DNA of 64,000 bases from Levilactobacillus mulengensis (GTDB taxonomy: Bacteria; Bacillota; Bacilli; Lactobacillales; Lactobacillaceae). The stretch is from contig NZ_RHNW01000007.1 in assembly GCF_003946045.1 (NCBI RefSeq), positions 87,711-151,710 on the forward strand. The letters are read 5' to 3'. The notes under the pieces are model-generated. The model did no database searches. It worked only from the letters and a program-made list of their open reading frames with translations, and was not told the origin of the DNA. Positions 17,532-25,912 of the stretch are shown one piece after another (positions within the stretch are counted from its first letter, which is position 1; each line of letters opens with the position of its first letter). A program made the translations under genes and the position numbers.

Positions 17532-18398
17532 TTACCGAACTGTTACTTTAACTGTCTTGGTGATGGCGGCGTACTTGCTACCGTTCATCCCGCCGGCATT
17601 GATCTTCAACGTCTTAGCTTTAGGTGCATAGACCTTCAGTTTAAATTTATGTTGGCCATTAATTTTCACAGTCTTCTTGCCACGATACGTCTTGATCTGA
17701 GCACGATTCAGTTTCTTGGTCTTAGCCAGTGCAGACTTCATCAATCGGTTATGTGTGACCTTACCAAAGACGATGACATACTTACCAGACTTCTTAGCAT
17801 CGATGCCATAGACCTTATTTGCCTTTGCGGCCGGCTGTACTTTGGTAACCGTTTGACCGTAATCTGCAACTGCTGTGCTAAGCCCTTCTACGAATTGCAT
17901 TGTAGCGTCAACTCGATCATCCATATTAGATGTTTCTGATTCTGCTTTATAGTTGTCTAACGAATCCTGAGCGCTACTGCTTAATCGACTTCTAAACTGC
18001 TTATAGATACTCATTAAGCCACTATAATCGGCTTCAAAATCTGCTGGCAGAAAGTTGTCCTCATCGTCTTCCTCATTACTAACGCCATAGTAATAGTCGT
18101 AAATAGAGCCAGAGAATGTTGGACCATAATTTTCACCTCTATAGGCATCTAGCGGATCAGACTTATATTGACTTACAGTATCCAGTGTCACTCTACCTTG
18201 CATATACTCTGAACCATGGAGACACGCCTTACGCATAACTTCAACGTCACTCAAAAATTGCTTCCGACTAACCGTCTTGGCTTGGGCCACCACTGTTTGT
18301 CCCAGTGACACACTGCCATTCGTTAAAATATCCGCACCACCAAATAAGGCCAGCGCCGTGACTGAGGTTAAGGCTGTTCTTACGATAAATTTATTCAT
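17532..18398 (-). CDS. Secreted protein of unknown function
   Basis: A 288-aa exported protein. The start M-N-K-F follows TTGGAGG. Signal peptide ends near A-Q-A-K (about residues 38-41). Residues 45-200 are acidic and helical (D-E-D-D-E-D-N-F). The last 90 residues are basic and repetitive (K-S-G-K-Y, K-T-V-K-I-N-G-Q-H-K-F, K-A-K-T-L-K-I-N), like a wall-associating Ig-like tail. No family recognised. It lies directly downstream of the large surface protein. Confidence 0.6.
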   Translation of the reverse strand: MNKFIVRTALTSVTALALFGGADILTNGSVSLGQTVVAQAKTVSRKQFLSDVEVMRKACLHGSEYMQGRVTLDTVSQYKSDPLDAYRGENYGPTFSGSIYDYYYGVSNEEDDEDNFLPADFEADYSGLMSIYKQFRSRLSSSAQDSLDNYKAESETSNMDDRVDATMQFVEGLSTAVADYGQTVTKVQPAAKANKVYGIDAKKSGKYVIVFGKVTHNRLMKSALAKTKKLNRAQIKTYRGKKTVKINGQHKFKLKVYAPKAKTLKINAGGMNGSKYAAITKTVKVTVR

Positions 18399-18434
18399 AA
18401 CTATTTCCTCCAAAATTTAGTTTCAATGTTCATA

Positions 18435-21400
18435 CTAATTACGTCGACGAAGAGCTGCTCGAATCCAAGCAAATGCCGCTGCAGCAACAATGACAAGTCC
18501 ACCAATGATAAACAGTTGGTGATGATCATTACTACGTTTTGCCGTGTGACGGTTGACTTGTGGCGATGCCATCTGTTTGGTATTGCTATTGGTCTGAGTT
18601 GTCTGCTTAGACTTGGACTTTGTGCCATCAGTAGCTTTTGCTGCTTTAGACTTCTTTATCGCTTTACTTTGTTGCTTCTTGCTTGACCGCTCCGTTGTCA
18701 CTGGTCTAGTCGCAGCTTCCGCAACTGTCTCACCGGTCGCCTGACTGATAGCCTGTGTAACGGCTGGAATAACGACCGTCAAGGCTTTCCCGTCCACTGC
18801 TTTCGGCGTGAATCCCATTACTGAGGTTCCCCGGTAAGCTTTAGAATGGGATGTTGCCAGTGTAAAGTCCCTTGACGTCGATTGCTTGTTTGCTAATCGT
18901 TTGATTGACGCTGCCTGCTTTTGCGCCAGTTTCGTTTTAGCTGAAAGATTCCGTGTCGTTGTGTTCTTGGTAGTAGTTTCAGCCTTTTTATCCGCCGATT
19001 TCTTCTTATTCTGCTTGGTTGTCTTCTTACCTGGTAACTTTTCAGGCATTTCCATGTCTCCAGTGGGCACTGGCGCTACTGTATCTGTCGTAGTCGGCGT
19101 TGTTGGATTGACTGGGGTGACTACCGGAGCTGTGGGACCAGTCGGATTCGTCGGCGTCGTTGTTCCGGTTCCTGGGTTATTACCCGCAATCAATTTGTCT
19201 AAGACTTGTTGGCGAACCATTGCAATGTTCTTGGTTGCCTGAGTTTCGGCTTGCTGAGCTGCTACCAGCTTCTCATTAGCAGTCGCCAAGTTTGCTTTGG
19301 CCTCTTTCAGGTCTTGATTAGCTTGATTCAGATTCTGTTGTGCCGTATTCACTTCAGACTGCGCTTTCTCTAAAGTATCAGCAGCCGTCTTTGCCTGAGC
19401 TGTCGCCTGCTCTAAGACCCCTTGGGCCGTAGTTAATGCAGTCGTTGCTTGGTTAAGAATCGCTTGTTGGTCCGTCACCTTTTGTGCTAGTTGATTTTGG
19501 GCTTCTTGCGCTTTGCTAGCTGCATCACTAGCCGTTTGACTATCTGTCTTCGCGGTTTCTAACTTCTCCTCAGCGGCTGTAATCGTGCCCGCGGCATCTG
19601 TGTAAGTAGCCAGCTTTGTCTTCAAACTATTCAACTGATCTGTATCAGTTGCCACGGTTTCTTGCTGCGTTGTCAACGTCTCGTTCAGTTCACTGAGCGT
19701 CTGTTGGGCAGCTGACAACTGGGCTTCAGCCGTCGTTACCGCTTCATCAGCCGTAGTGGCTTCGCCTGTTGCGGTGGTTACCAAACCGGTCTTGGCTGTA
19801 ACATCACTCTGCTTACCTGTCAACGTCGTCTGCAAGTCAGTTAACGCTTCAGTTGCGGTGTCCACCAGGGCCTGCTTGGCGGTAACAGTCTGATTAGCTG
19901 TTGTTACTGCGTTAGAAGTCGCCTCAACCTTATCTCTTACTGCCACCACTTGCGCATTAGCATCTGCAACTGCTTGATCAGCAAGCTTTTGGTCTGCCTG
20001 TGCCTGAGTTAAGTCACCCTGCGCTGTCTTTACGGCTGTAGTCGCCGTGGCTAACGTCGCTTGTTGGCTACTCAGCGTGGTCTTTAAATCATTGACCTTT
20101 TGTTGAGCATCAGTCTGGTCAATCGTTGGATTAGCAATGATTGTCTCTGCTGATTTATCAAAATCAGTCGTAACGTAGGCTGGAGAATCAATTGCCAACT
20201 CGAAATGCATTTGGCCCAAATTATCAATTGACATCCCAAAATATTGATTGTCGTAAGGATTCAGAGGATCTACCCCTGCAAGGGCAATTAAATGACCTTG
20301 GTCAGCGCCGTACAAGTTATCATTAAATACCATCGATCTAATACCGTTATAGATACCTGCTTTCACATCATCTATACTGGTTGCCTCAGCAAAATAACCT
20401 GCACCAGCACTCTCATAATAATTACCACTATCATCGAGTCCATATTTCTTCGCAGCGGTCGTAATTGCGGACACATCATGGCCTTTTTTATCAAGATGCC
20501 AGTTATCAGCATCGTATGCCGCTGCAACGTCCTTAGCAAAGTTCATCATCGTTGTACTGATGGTTACCTGTGGTTGCCCTAATTGTTTCCGAATCTGGTT
20601 AATCAAGGTCGCTGTATATTTCGCCAAGTCTTGATACTGATCAGCAGTTAACGATGCTGCACCACTGTATGGCGTTACAGCATCCGTTGCGTTTGACTGA
20701 TACTTATTTCCATCAGCTCCTGGCGTCATAGTCGAGGCTAATGATGCTGAAGCGGCATCGGCAGCTGCCTTAGCATCCACTGTGGCCTTTTTCTCCGCAG
20801 CTGTTGCGTCACTACCTGCTTGATTCTCCGCTACCATGGCGTCTACATAAGCGTCATTAAGCGTAGCCATATTCTGCAAGTCAGCTAGTGTCAATCCACT
20901 TGGCAACGTAATCGTATTTATCGCTGGTACACCAACTTCGGCGGCAGCTAAGTCTTTCTGAGTTTTGTCAACCGCATCCTGAGCCGTCTGTTGTGTCCCT
21001 TGAGCAGTAGCTACAGCAGTTTTAGCATCCGCCACCGCATCTGATTTCGCCGCTGCATCCGTCACTGCACTATCGGCTGCTTTCTGAGCGGCTGTCAAAT
21101 CGTTCTTAGCTTGTGCGGCTACAGCTTCAGCATCCGTCACCGCCTGCTGGGCTGTTTTCAAGTCTGCAGCTGTGCTATCCACACTGTTCTGTTGGTCATT
21201 AACAGTCTGTTTAGCCGTTTCAACTGCTTTATTGGCATCATCAAGTGCCTGCTGCGCTGTTTCAACATCAGTAGCCTTATCCTTCGCAGTTTGCTGAGCG
21301 GCTGTTAAATCACTCTCTGCAGCGGTTACTTTTCCTGATTGGTCTTTAATCTGTCCCTGCGTATTCGTAACTGCTGTATTGTCCTTGTCCAACCGTGCCT

Positions 21401-22010
21401 GTTGATCACTAATGTCCTGATTAGCCTTGGCAATATTCTCTGGCGTTGCTTCAGCGGCATTGGTGTTAGCAGTATCTAAGTCTTGCTGAGCCTTGGCAGC
21501 CGCATTAGCCGCATCTTCAGCTGCTTGTTTAGCGGCATCCGTTTGCTCTTGAGATGCCGCACTAGTATCCTGGGCCTGCTTAACTGCGGCATTCGCTGCA
21601 TCTGCCTGAGACTGTGCTGTATCAACACTCGAATTAGCATCAGTGACTGCTTTATCTGCCGTATCCTTATCCGTTTTAGCCTGATCAACTGCTTTTTGAG
21701 CGTTATCAGCTGCCGTAGTTTGTTTCTTTACAGTTGCCTGACCCGTCTCCACATCCTGTTGTCCATTAGTAACGTCGGTTTGCGCATCCTTTGTAGCCGC
21801 TGTCGCCTCTGCGGCTGCATCTTTAGCTGCTTGAACCTCCTTAGAAGACTCCACCTGTTGGTTTAAAGCATCCTGGGCGGCCTGATCTTGACTCGTCTTA
21901 TCATTTGTATCTGGTAAGGTATCGGCTTTTACACCAACACCACCCGTCAAAATCATTCCTGCTAAAACAGCTGCTGTCCCAGTAATAACTTGTGTTGTTT
22001 TTTTAATCAA
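18435..22010 (-). CDS. SEC10/PgrA-type coiled-coil surface protein
   Basis: A 1191-aa exported protein starting with TTG after GGGGAG. Order: signal peptide (1-29), long alanine- and glutamine-rich coiled coil (about 35-360), a globular SEC10/PgrA-like domain (about 365-630) opening with L-P-S-G-L-T-L-A-D-L and containing L-I-N-Q-I-R-K-Q-L-G and G-H-D-V-S-A-I in a CAP-like arrangement, a second coiled coil (about 650-945), a P/T-rich linker, a lysine-rich low-complexity region and a C-terminal helix with an R-R-R-N tail. The related enterococcal proteins act in surface exclusion and aggregation; an adhesive role here is inference. No L-P-x-T-G motif is seen before the last helix, which is odd for this family. 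Confidence 0.8.
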   Translation of the reverse strand: MIKKTTQVITGTAAVLAGMILTGGVGVKADTLPDTNDKTSQDQAAQDALNQQVESSKEVQAAKDAAAEATAATKDAQTDVTNGQQDVETGQATVKKQTTAADNAQKAVDQAKTDKDTADKAVTDANSSVDTAQSQADAANAAVKQAQDTSAASQEQTDAAKQAAEDAANAAAKAQQDLDTANTNAAEATPENIAKANQDISDQQARLDKDNTAVTNTQGQIKDQSGKVTAAESDLTAAQQTAKDKATDVETAQQALDDANKAVETAKQTVNDQQNSVDSTAADLKTAQQAVTDAEAVAAQAKNDLTAAQKAADSAVTDAAAKSDAVADAKTAVATAQGTQQTAQDAVDKTQKDLAAAEVGVPAINTITLPSGLTLADLQNMATLNDAYVDAMVAENQAGSDATAAEKKATVDAKAAADAASASLASTMTPGADGNKYQSNATDAVTPYSGAASLTADQYQDLAKYTATLINQIRKQLGQPQVTISTTMMNFAKDVAAAYDADNWHLDKKGHDVSAITTAAKKYGLDDSGNYYESAGAGYFAEATSIDDVKAGIYNGIRSMVFNDNLYGADQGHLIALAGVDPLNPYDNQYFGMSIDNLGQMHFELAIDSPAYVTTDFDKSAETIIANPTIDQTDAQQKVNDLKTTLSSQQATLATATTAVKTAQGDLTQAQADQKLADQAVADANAQVVAVRDKVEATSNAVTTANQTVTAKQALVDTATEALTDLQTTLTGKQSDVTAKTGLVTTATGEATTADEAVTTAEAQLSAAQQTLSELNETLTTQQETVATDTDQLNSLKTKLATYTDAAGTITAAEEKLETAKTDSQTASDAASKAQEAQNQLAQKVTDQQAILNQATTALTTAQGVLEQATAQAKTAADTLEKAQSEVNTAQQNLNQANQDLKEAKANLATANEKLVAAQQAETQATKNIAMVRQQVLDKLIAGNNPGTGTTTPTNPTGPTAPVVTPVNPTTPTTTDTVAPVPTGDMEMPEKLPGKKTTKQNKKKSADKKAETTTKNTTTRNLSAKTKLAQKQAASIKRLANKQSTSRDFTLATSHSKAYRGTSVMGFTPKAVDGKALTVVIPAVTQAISQATGETVAEAATRPVTTERSSKKQQSKAIKKSKAAKATDGTKSKSKQTTQTNSNTKQMASPQVNRHTAKRSNDHHQLFIIGGLVIVAAAAFAWIRAALRRRN

Positions 22011-22089
22011 ATTAATCTCCCCATATCGTAAAATTTTAATTTAATCAACTTATTGCCCACTTATGCACTATGTAAAATCAACTAGCGGT

Positions 22090-22120
22090 TTTAAAACTGG
22101 GACACTCAGTCTCGGTTTTT
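22090..22120 (-). terminator. Intrinsic terminator of the 22178 gene
   Basis: AACTGGGAC pairs with GTCTCGGTT through a 5-nt loop. TTTT follows on the minus strand, and T5 on the plus strand. Confidence 0.6.
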
Positions 22121-22177
22121 CCCTTAATCGCTAGTTAACTATTCAACTAAATCCGTTTCCCTTATTGATTAATCGAT

Positions 22178-22597
22178 TTACTTCTTGGTTAGCCAAAGGC
22201 CCATTTTAAGGTAGCGTCCAGCCTTATAATGCTCTTGCCACTGCAGACGCTTCCCAACCTGATGAACGCGAACCCGGTCAGGCTTATGCGAATACAATGT
22301 TTCAATACCTTTAAAAACATAAACGTGTTTTCCAGTCTTTTGATACTTCAACTTCCCAAGCATATAAGGGTCAGCAATGAAATAAGCCGTAAACTTGCTT
22401 TTCGTAATCTTTGCAACTTCTGGTGCTTTAAATGCGTTTTGTCCCTTACCTACAGTTTCCATACGTTCCCAAGTACCACGCAACACTTTGGGCGTCCCTT
22501 GGTGCCACTTGGCCGCATGAGCCGTAGTTGGCGTATCCAATGCCAGCGGCAAGCCCACTGACAGGCTCACCGCAGCCAGTGCTAATAACTTCTTCAT
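22178..22597 (-). CDS. Small secreted protein of the P-K-x-x-x-G-x-W family
   Basis: A 139-aa exported protein. The start M-K-K-L-L-A follows AAAGGAG; the longer frame is excluded. Signal peptide ends at A-H-A-A, then G-T-P-K-V-L-R-G-T-W-E. The C-terminal half has W-Q-E-H-Y and basic segments. It is separated from the surface protein by a terminator, and its start is 13 bp from the stop of the membrane protein at 22611, so those two form an operon. Confidence 0.75.
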   Translation of the reverse strand: MKKLLALAAVSLSVGLPLALDTPTTAHAAKWHQGTPKVLRGTWERMETVGKGQNAFKAPEVAKITKSKFTAYFIADPYMLGKLKYQKTGKHVYVFKGIETLYSHKPDRVRVHQVGKRLQWQEHYKAGRYLKMGLWLTKK

Positions 22598-22610
22598 AAG
22601 TTCTGCTCCT

Positions 22611-23303
22611 TTAAAGAATGTAGAGAAACCACAAACACCCAATCATCAGTACCCAAGAACCATACAATGCAAGGCGCTGTCTAGGTGTCCAACCAAAGTG
22701 TGCTGACTGATGCTGACCATTCTGATGCGCCGAAAATTTGTAACGCAACGCCCAAACGGCGAAAATAGTATACCCTATCATCAATAGCAGACTGAATATC
22801 GCAGTCATAGGAATCAGATGCACGACAATTACTTGTCTCAACAACCTACCACCACCTAAGTAAGCAAAGGTATCCCATATAACCCCATACCACTCAAGTA
22901 AGTGCGCCTTTCGCCGAAAATAAACTGAGGCAATGGGAATCGCTAGTATTAAGGCACTACTTATCCATACACCAAAGGTTGACCCGTATCCGGTATACCC
23001 AGCTATCTGAAGATAGAGGGCATATTTTAAAGTATGAAACCGGAGAAATTTCCACCAAATAAAACCAGCAATCACTAACAACACTGCCAATGCGCCTTTG
23101 GCTGTCTCGAGATTTTCAATCTTCTGTTGATGCTGCTTCCACTGTTGCTGTGCCCACTTATTACCCTTATGCGCTTCCAACTCGATTTGTTGCCAACGCA
23201 TCTCTTCTGTAGCTTCTTTGACGCCTTGCTTCACACCAGCTTCGACTTCTTCATCAATACGACTTTGAATCTCTTCCTCATCTGGACCATTATAATAAGA
23301 CAT
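22611..23303 (-). CDS. Membrane protein with N-terminal charged helix, unknown function
   Basis: A 230-aa protein. Residues 1-65 are a hydrophilic, glutamate- and glutamine-rich helix likely to be cytoplasmic. Four membrane segments follow (about 70-90, 110-130, 160-185, 210-228). No family recognised. AAAGGGAG precedes the ATG. It sits at the upstream edge of the secreted-protein island and is probably co-transcribed with the 22178 gene. Confidence 0.6.
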   Translation of the reverse strand: MSYYNGPDEEEIQSRIDEEVEAGVKQGVKEATEEMRWQQIELEAHKGNKWAQQQWKQHQQKIENLETAKGALAVLLVIAGFIWWKFLRFHTLKYALYLQIAGYTGYGSTFGVWISSALILAIPIASVYFRRKAHLLEWYGVIWDTFAYLGGGRLLRQVIVVHLIPMTAIFSLLLMIGYTIFAVWALRYKFSAHQNGQHQSAHFGWTPRQRLALYGSWVLMIGCLWFLYIL

Positions 23304-23508
23304 CTTGCACTCCCTTTAATTATGTAAACCCGTCTGCTTTTAAGATCACTGTTTTCGTTACCTTTTTATCCAACGCCGCATAACCGCTTGAAAATCAGTA
23401 TCGCTTCCCAAGAACGCTCCTCACATCTAAGACAAAATGTAGTGCTTTATGCAGTGCATATTATCGGGACATTTTTACTTAAACTTGTCTTCCAGGAGGT
23501 GATTGCAA

Positions 23509-23691
23509 ATGGCATTCAAAATTCGACATGATCGTAAAGAAACCGTCAACAAAACAGTTCGGTTCCCGCTGGAATTGGTAGAAAAGATTGAACACGCGAT
23601 TGAAGGTGAGGACGTCACCTTTTCAACCTTTGTGATTCAAGCTTGTGAATATGCGCTCGACAATATGGAAGATGATAAAGATAAGAAGTGA
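23509..23691 (+). CDS. Small YlcI/YnfO-like protein (RHH-type fold)
   Basis: A 60-aa protein beginning M-A-F-K-I-R-H, with AGGAGG 9 nt before the ATG. The sequence K-T-V-R-F-P-L-E-L-V-E-K-I followed by two short helices is a ribbon-helix-helix DNA-binding layout. Lactobacillal relatives carry the YlcI/YnfO name without known function. It is monocistronic and ends before a strong hairpin. Confidence 0.6.
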   Translation: MAFKIRHDRKETVNKTVRFPLELVEKIEHAIEGEDVTFSTFVIQACEYALDNMEDDKDKK

Positions 23692-23731
23692 CAGTCACTT
23701 GTTTAAAGGCTTATACAAATAATATCGCAAT

Positions 23732-23775
23732 ACATTTAGCATTGCAATATGTATTGCCTTTCGCTTTTTTGCTTT
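23732..23775 (+). terminator. Intrinsic terminator
   Basis: GCAATACAT and ATGTATTGC form a perfect 9-bp stem, followed by CTTTCGCTTTTTT on the plus strand, after the YlcI-like gene. Confidence 0.65.
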
Positions 23776-23811
23776 ACATTCTAAATCTTTGCCTCATGTA
23801 GTAATTACGAC

Positions 23812-23848
23812 AAAAAGTCATCTAAATCAAATCTAGATGGCTTTTTAC
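23812..23848. terminator. Terminator-like hairpin
   Basis: AAAAAGTCATCTAAAT and ATCTAGATGGCTTTTTA fold with one mismatch and one G-U pair, with A- and T-runs on both sides. No adjacent gene clearly needs it. Confidence 0.5.
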
Positions 23849-24100
23849 ATACGATTTCACTTAGTCTGTCGCTTCTCACGGACAGGTTACAATTTACGAA
23901 AATAGTTGGACTACTGAAAAAAATACCAATCCGTTGAAAAGCCATTATCCCAAAATATTGGATAGCTACTTATTTTGGCTTTCCGACAAGCTTTCTCATG
24001 ATTCTGCATTTTTTGAACTAGTGAAAACAGCTCCGAGCAACATTATCTTGCAACACACCTGCAGATAGTGACCAATCTAAGGGACTCGCTCTCAAAAAAG
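23849..24100. other. Intergenic stretch, no gene seen
   Basis: AT-rich and stop-rich in all frames. One long imperfect hairpin (AAGCCA...TGGCTT, about 23939-23983) is the only structure noticed. Confidence 0.4.
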
Positions 24101-24135
24101 CAAAAAAAGAGCAACCAGCTCGCACCAGTTGCCCT
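24101..24135 (-). terminator. Intrinsic terminator of the toxin-antitoxin operon
   Basis: GCAAC...GTTGC stem with a T7 run on the minus strand. It is nearly identical to the terminator at 24914, which suggests a local duplication. Confidence 0.65.
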
Positions 24136-24143
24136 ACTTTTCT

Positions 24144-24473
24144 CTATCTCGCCTCATCTTTAAATTGCGACAAGCGCTGTGCAGCGTCACGATAGACCGC
24201 TTTGTCTGCTCGTTTGCCAATGGCTAAGATTTGAATGATTTGAATTTCCTGATCAACTTGTCTAAAAACTATTCGTAACCCCATACGCTTGTTCTTCAGC
24301 TTGCGACAATTAATCAAGCTTCCCGCTAACGGTTGGCCGGCCTGCATCCCCAACTTTCTAATCCTGTTTAAGCCTTTATCGACAAAGACTTTCTGGGAAC
24401 CATCTAGTTTTTGATAGTCGTTTCGCGCTTCCTCTAAATAGGCAATTGCATATGCTTCAGTCGTATCTGACAT
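24144..24473 (-). CDS. RelE/ParE-family toxin
   Basis: A 109-aa protein starting M-S-D-T-T. The C-terminal half has the RelE-like pattern: L-x-G-S-L-I-N-C-R-K-L-K, G-L-R-I-V-F-R-Q-V and I-I-Q-I-L-A-I-G-K-R, which folds around the mRNA-cleavage site in this family. Its ATG overlaps the antitoxin stop codon by one base (TAATG), so translation is coupled. The 3' end is closed by a terminator. An mRNA-interferase activity is expected from the family but not shown. Confidence 0.8.
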   Translation of the reverse strand: MSDTTEAYAIAYLEEARNDYQKLDGSQKVFVDKGLNRIRKLGMQAGQPLAGSLINCRKLKNKRMGLRIVFRQVDQEIQIIQILAIGKRADKAVYRDAAQRLSQFKDEAR

Positions 24474-24808
24474 TATTCCCAACCGTCATTTTCATCGACT
24501 ACCGGTTTCTCATCAGCTACAGAACCCCGAACCGTTTTGTCATCCACTAAAGGTGTCGGAGCTTGTGCCTGCTTCAGCAACCGCTGCGAGACCAGGTAGT
24601 CTTGTTCCATTTCAAATAGCTTCTCTTGAAGTTCCTCATTTCGATTAACTAGTTTTTCATAATCCGCAACTGCTAAGACGACCCCAGCTGGTTGATCCCG
24701 ATTGAAAACATAGACGCCGGTTTTTTTGTCGCCCGCCTCATCAAACAGTTTTTTAGGAGACTTCTTTAAATCAGTAATATTACTGATCGGCACGTTCATC
24801 GTTTGCAT
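24473..24808 (-). CDS. Phd/YefM-like antitoxin
   Basis: A 111-aa protein starting M-Q-T-M-N-V-P-I-S-N after GGGGAGG. Residues 1-50 have the Phd/YefM DNA-binding shape: I-T-D-L-K-K-S-P-K-K-L-F, then V-Y-V-F-N-R-D-Q-P-A-G-V-V. The helical middle and acidic C-terminus (V-V-D-E-N-D-G-W-E) would bind the toxin. It is the first gene of a two-gene operon and probably represses it. Confidence 0.8.
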   Translation of the reverse strand: MQTMNVPISNITDLKKSPKKLFDEAGDKKTGVYVFNRDQPAGVVLAVADYEKLVNRNEELQEKLFEMEQDYLVSQRLLKQAQAPTPLVDDKTVRGSVADEKPVVDENDGWE

Positions 24809-24913
24809 GCTGAGCACCTCCCCTTTTAGCATATAGTACCACGATCACCAGAAATGTCCTAAGAAAACGGCTTTTATCCGTCTTATAAAAGTCTTTTAAA
24901 CGTTTTATTCCCA

Positions 24914-24949
24914 TAAAAAAAGAGCAACCGGCTCACACCAGTTGCTCTC
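24914..24949 (-). terminator. Intrinsic terminator
   Basis: AGAGCAAC and GTTGCTCT form a perfect 8-bp stem with a T7 run on the minus strand, just after the stop of the 24960 gene. Confidence 0.8.
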
Positions 24950-24959
24950 CAAGTTAAAT

Positions 24960-25322
24960 TTAGTAAGTTTCTTGTTGCACATCGTTGTCGATGATATTTT
25001 CATCGAGCGCTTCTGACAGCTTGTGTAAGCCGGCATCACGCGTTTTGATAATGTCCATGTTGAAGATGATGGAATCAATATCGCCACCAGCAAAGTCAAA
25101 TTGTTCGAAGTAGACGTAAGGATCGTGGTCTTCGTCGTCGTTTAAGAAATGCTTCGTAACAGCATCAGATAAAGCGGTCGCCCATTCTAAATCTGCCATC
25201 TTTGGTAAATCTTTCTTCGTCACATACCCCGGATCAAGAACCAACTTCGCCGCTTTTTCAACGTCCTCTTTAGGAATTACTACGGTCGGTTTCTGTGTTT
25301 CTTCCTTTGGTGTATCTGCCAT
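24960..25322 (-). CDS. Acidic cytoplasmic protein of unknown function
   Basis: A 120-aa protein starting M-A-D-T-P-K-E-E, with AAAGGAG before the ATG; the 23-codon upstream extension is excluded. It has no signal peptide or membrane segment. An acidic loop (L-N-D-D-E-D-H-D-P) sits near the middle. No family recognised. It is monocistronic. Confidence 0.6.
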   Translation of the reverse strand: MADTPKEETQKPTVVIPKEDVEKAAKLVLDPGYVTKKDLPKMADLEWATALSDAVTKHFLNDDEDHDPYVYFEQFDFAGGDIDSIIFNMDIIKTRDAGLHKLSEALDENIIDNDVQQETY

Positions 25323-25400
25323 AATCAAAATCTCCTTTGATGTTTCTGACTTTAGTCTAGTCCTTTTTCGGGCAAACGTTAAGTATTCCATGCAACTTGT

Positions 25401-25520
25401 GTTAGTTAGCCGGTTAAATGGTCCGACGGCAGGGTGAATTTCACGCTAACCGGTTCGGGGTGAGGTAGACTGTCGGCAGGCGCCTCTGGGATGGTGAAAA
25501 CAAAACCAGTTTGCGCTGAG
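25401..25520 (+). repeat. Degenerate copy G of the structured intergenic repeat (5' part)
   Basis: GTTAGCCGGTTAA followed downstream by CGCCTCTGGGATGGTGAAAA resembles the 5' arm of copy E at 59471 (GTTAACCGGT, then CTCCGGAATGGTGAAAA). The core hairpins are not recognisable, so this is probably a remnant. Confidence 0.35.
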
Positions 25521-25912
25521 CACATTTATCTTTCCTGAATCTAACACCTAAGTTTGGCCATCGAAACAGTCCATGCCGCATTGGTCGCTACTCACCACTT
25601 TTCTACTATATAAATACCCCACCATACGAGTAACTTCGTTCGCCAATCTAATTCCCCTCAGAATCTGCGTCAACACTGACTTTTCCCCCGCATGACCGAC
25701 TAAGGCCCCCTTTTTCCTAGCCACATGTCACCCGTTACCCCCATCCAAATCCCCGGCCCACGCAATTTTTGGTAAAATTCCACTTATTTTGCGGTGTTCG
25801 GTTGCGTCGGACCGCCATAAAGGGTAAAATTTGCTTCAATTCACCCCCTGTGAAAAGGCGGTGAGACGCGCTATAATGAAGAGATAGAACTATATGAAAT
25901 GAGGAATGATGT
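25521..25912. other. Intergenic region before the CNNM/CBS gene
   Basis: No gene seen. A TATAAT -10 box at about 25872-25877 with a weak TGTGAA -35 box 17 bp upstream probably drives the gene at 25913. Confidence 0.5.

Noticed and set aside
18435..22010. Tandem DNA repeats within the surface-protein gene
   Set aside because: The alanine/glutamine/threonine codon bias of coiled coils gives a repetitive look, but no exact tandem unit was found.
23939..23983. Imperfect hairpin AAGCCA...TGGCTT, considered as a MITE end
   Set aside because: Single copy in the window, no target duplication and no matching partner.
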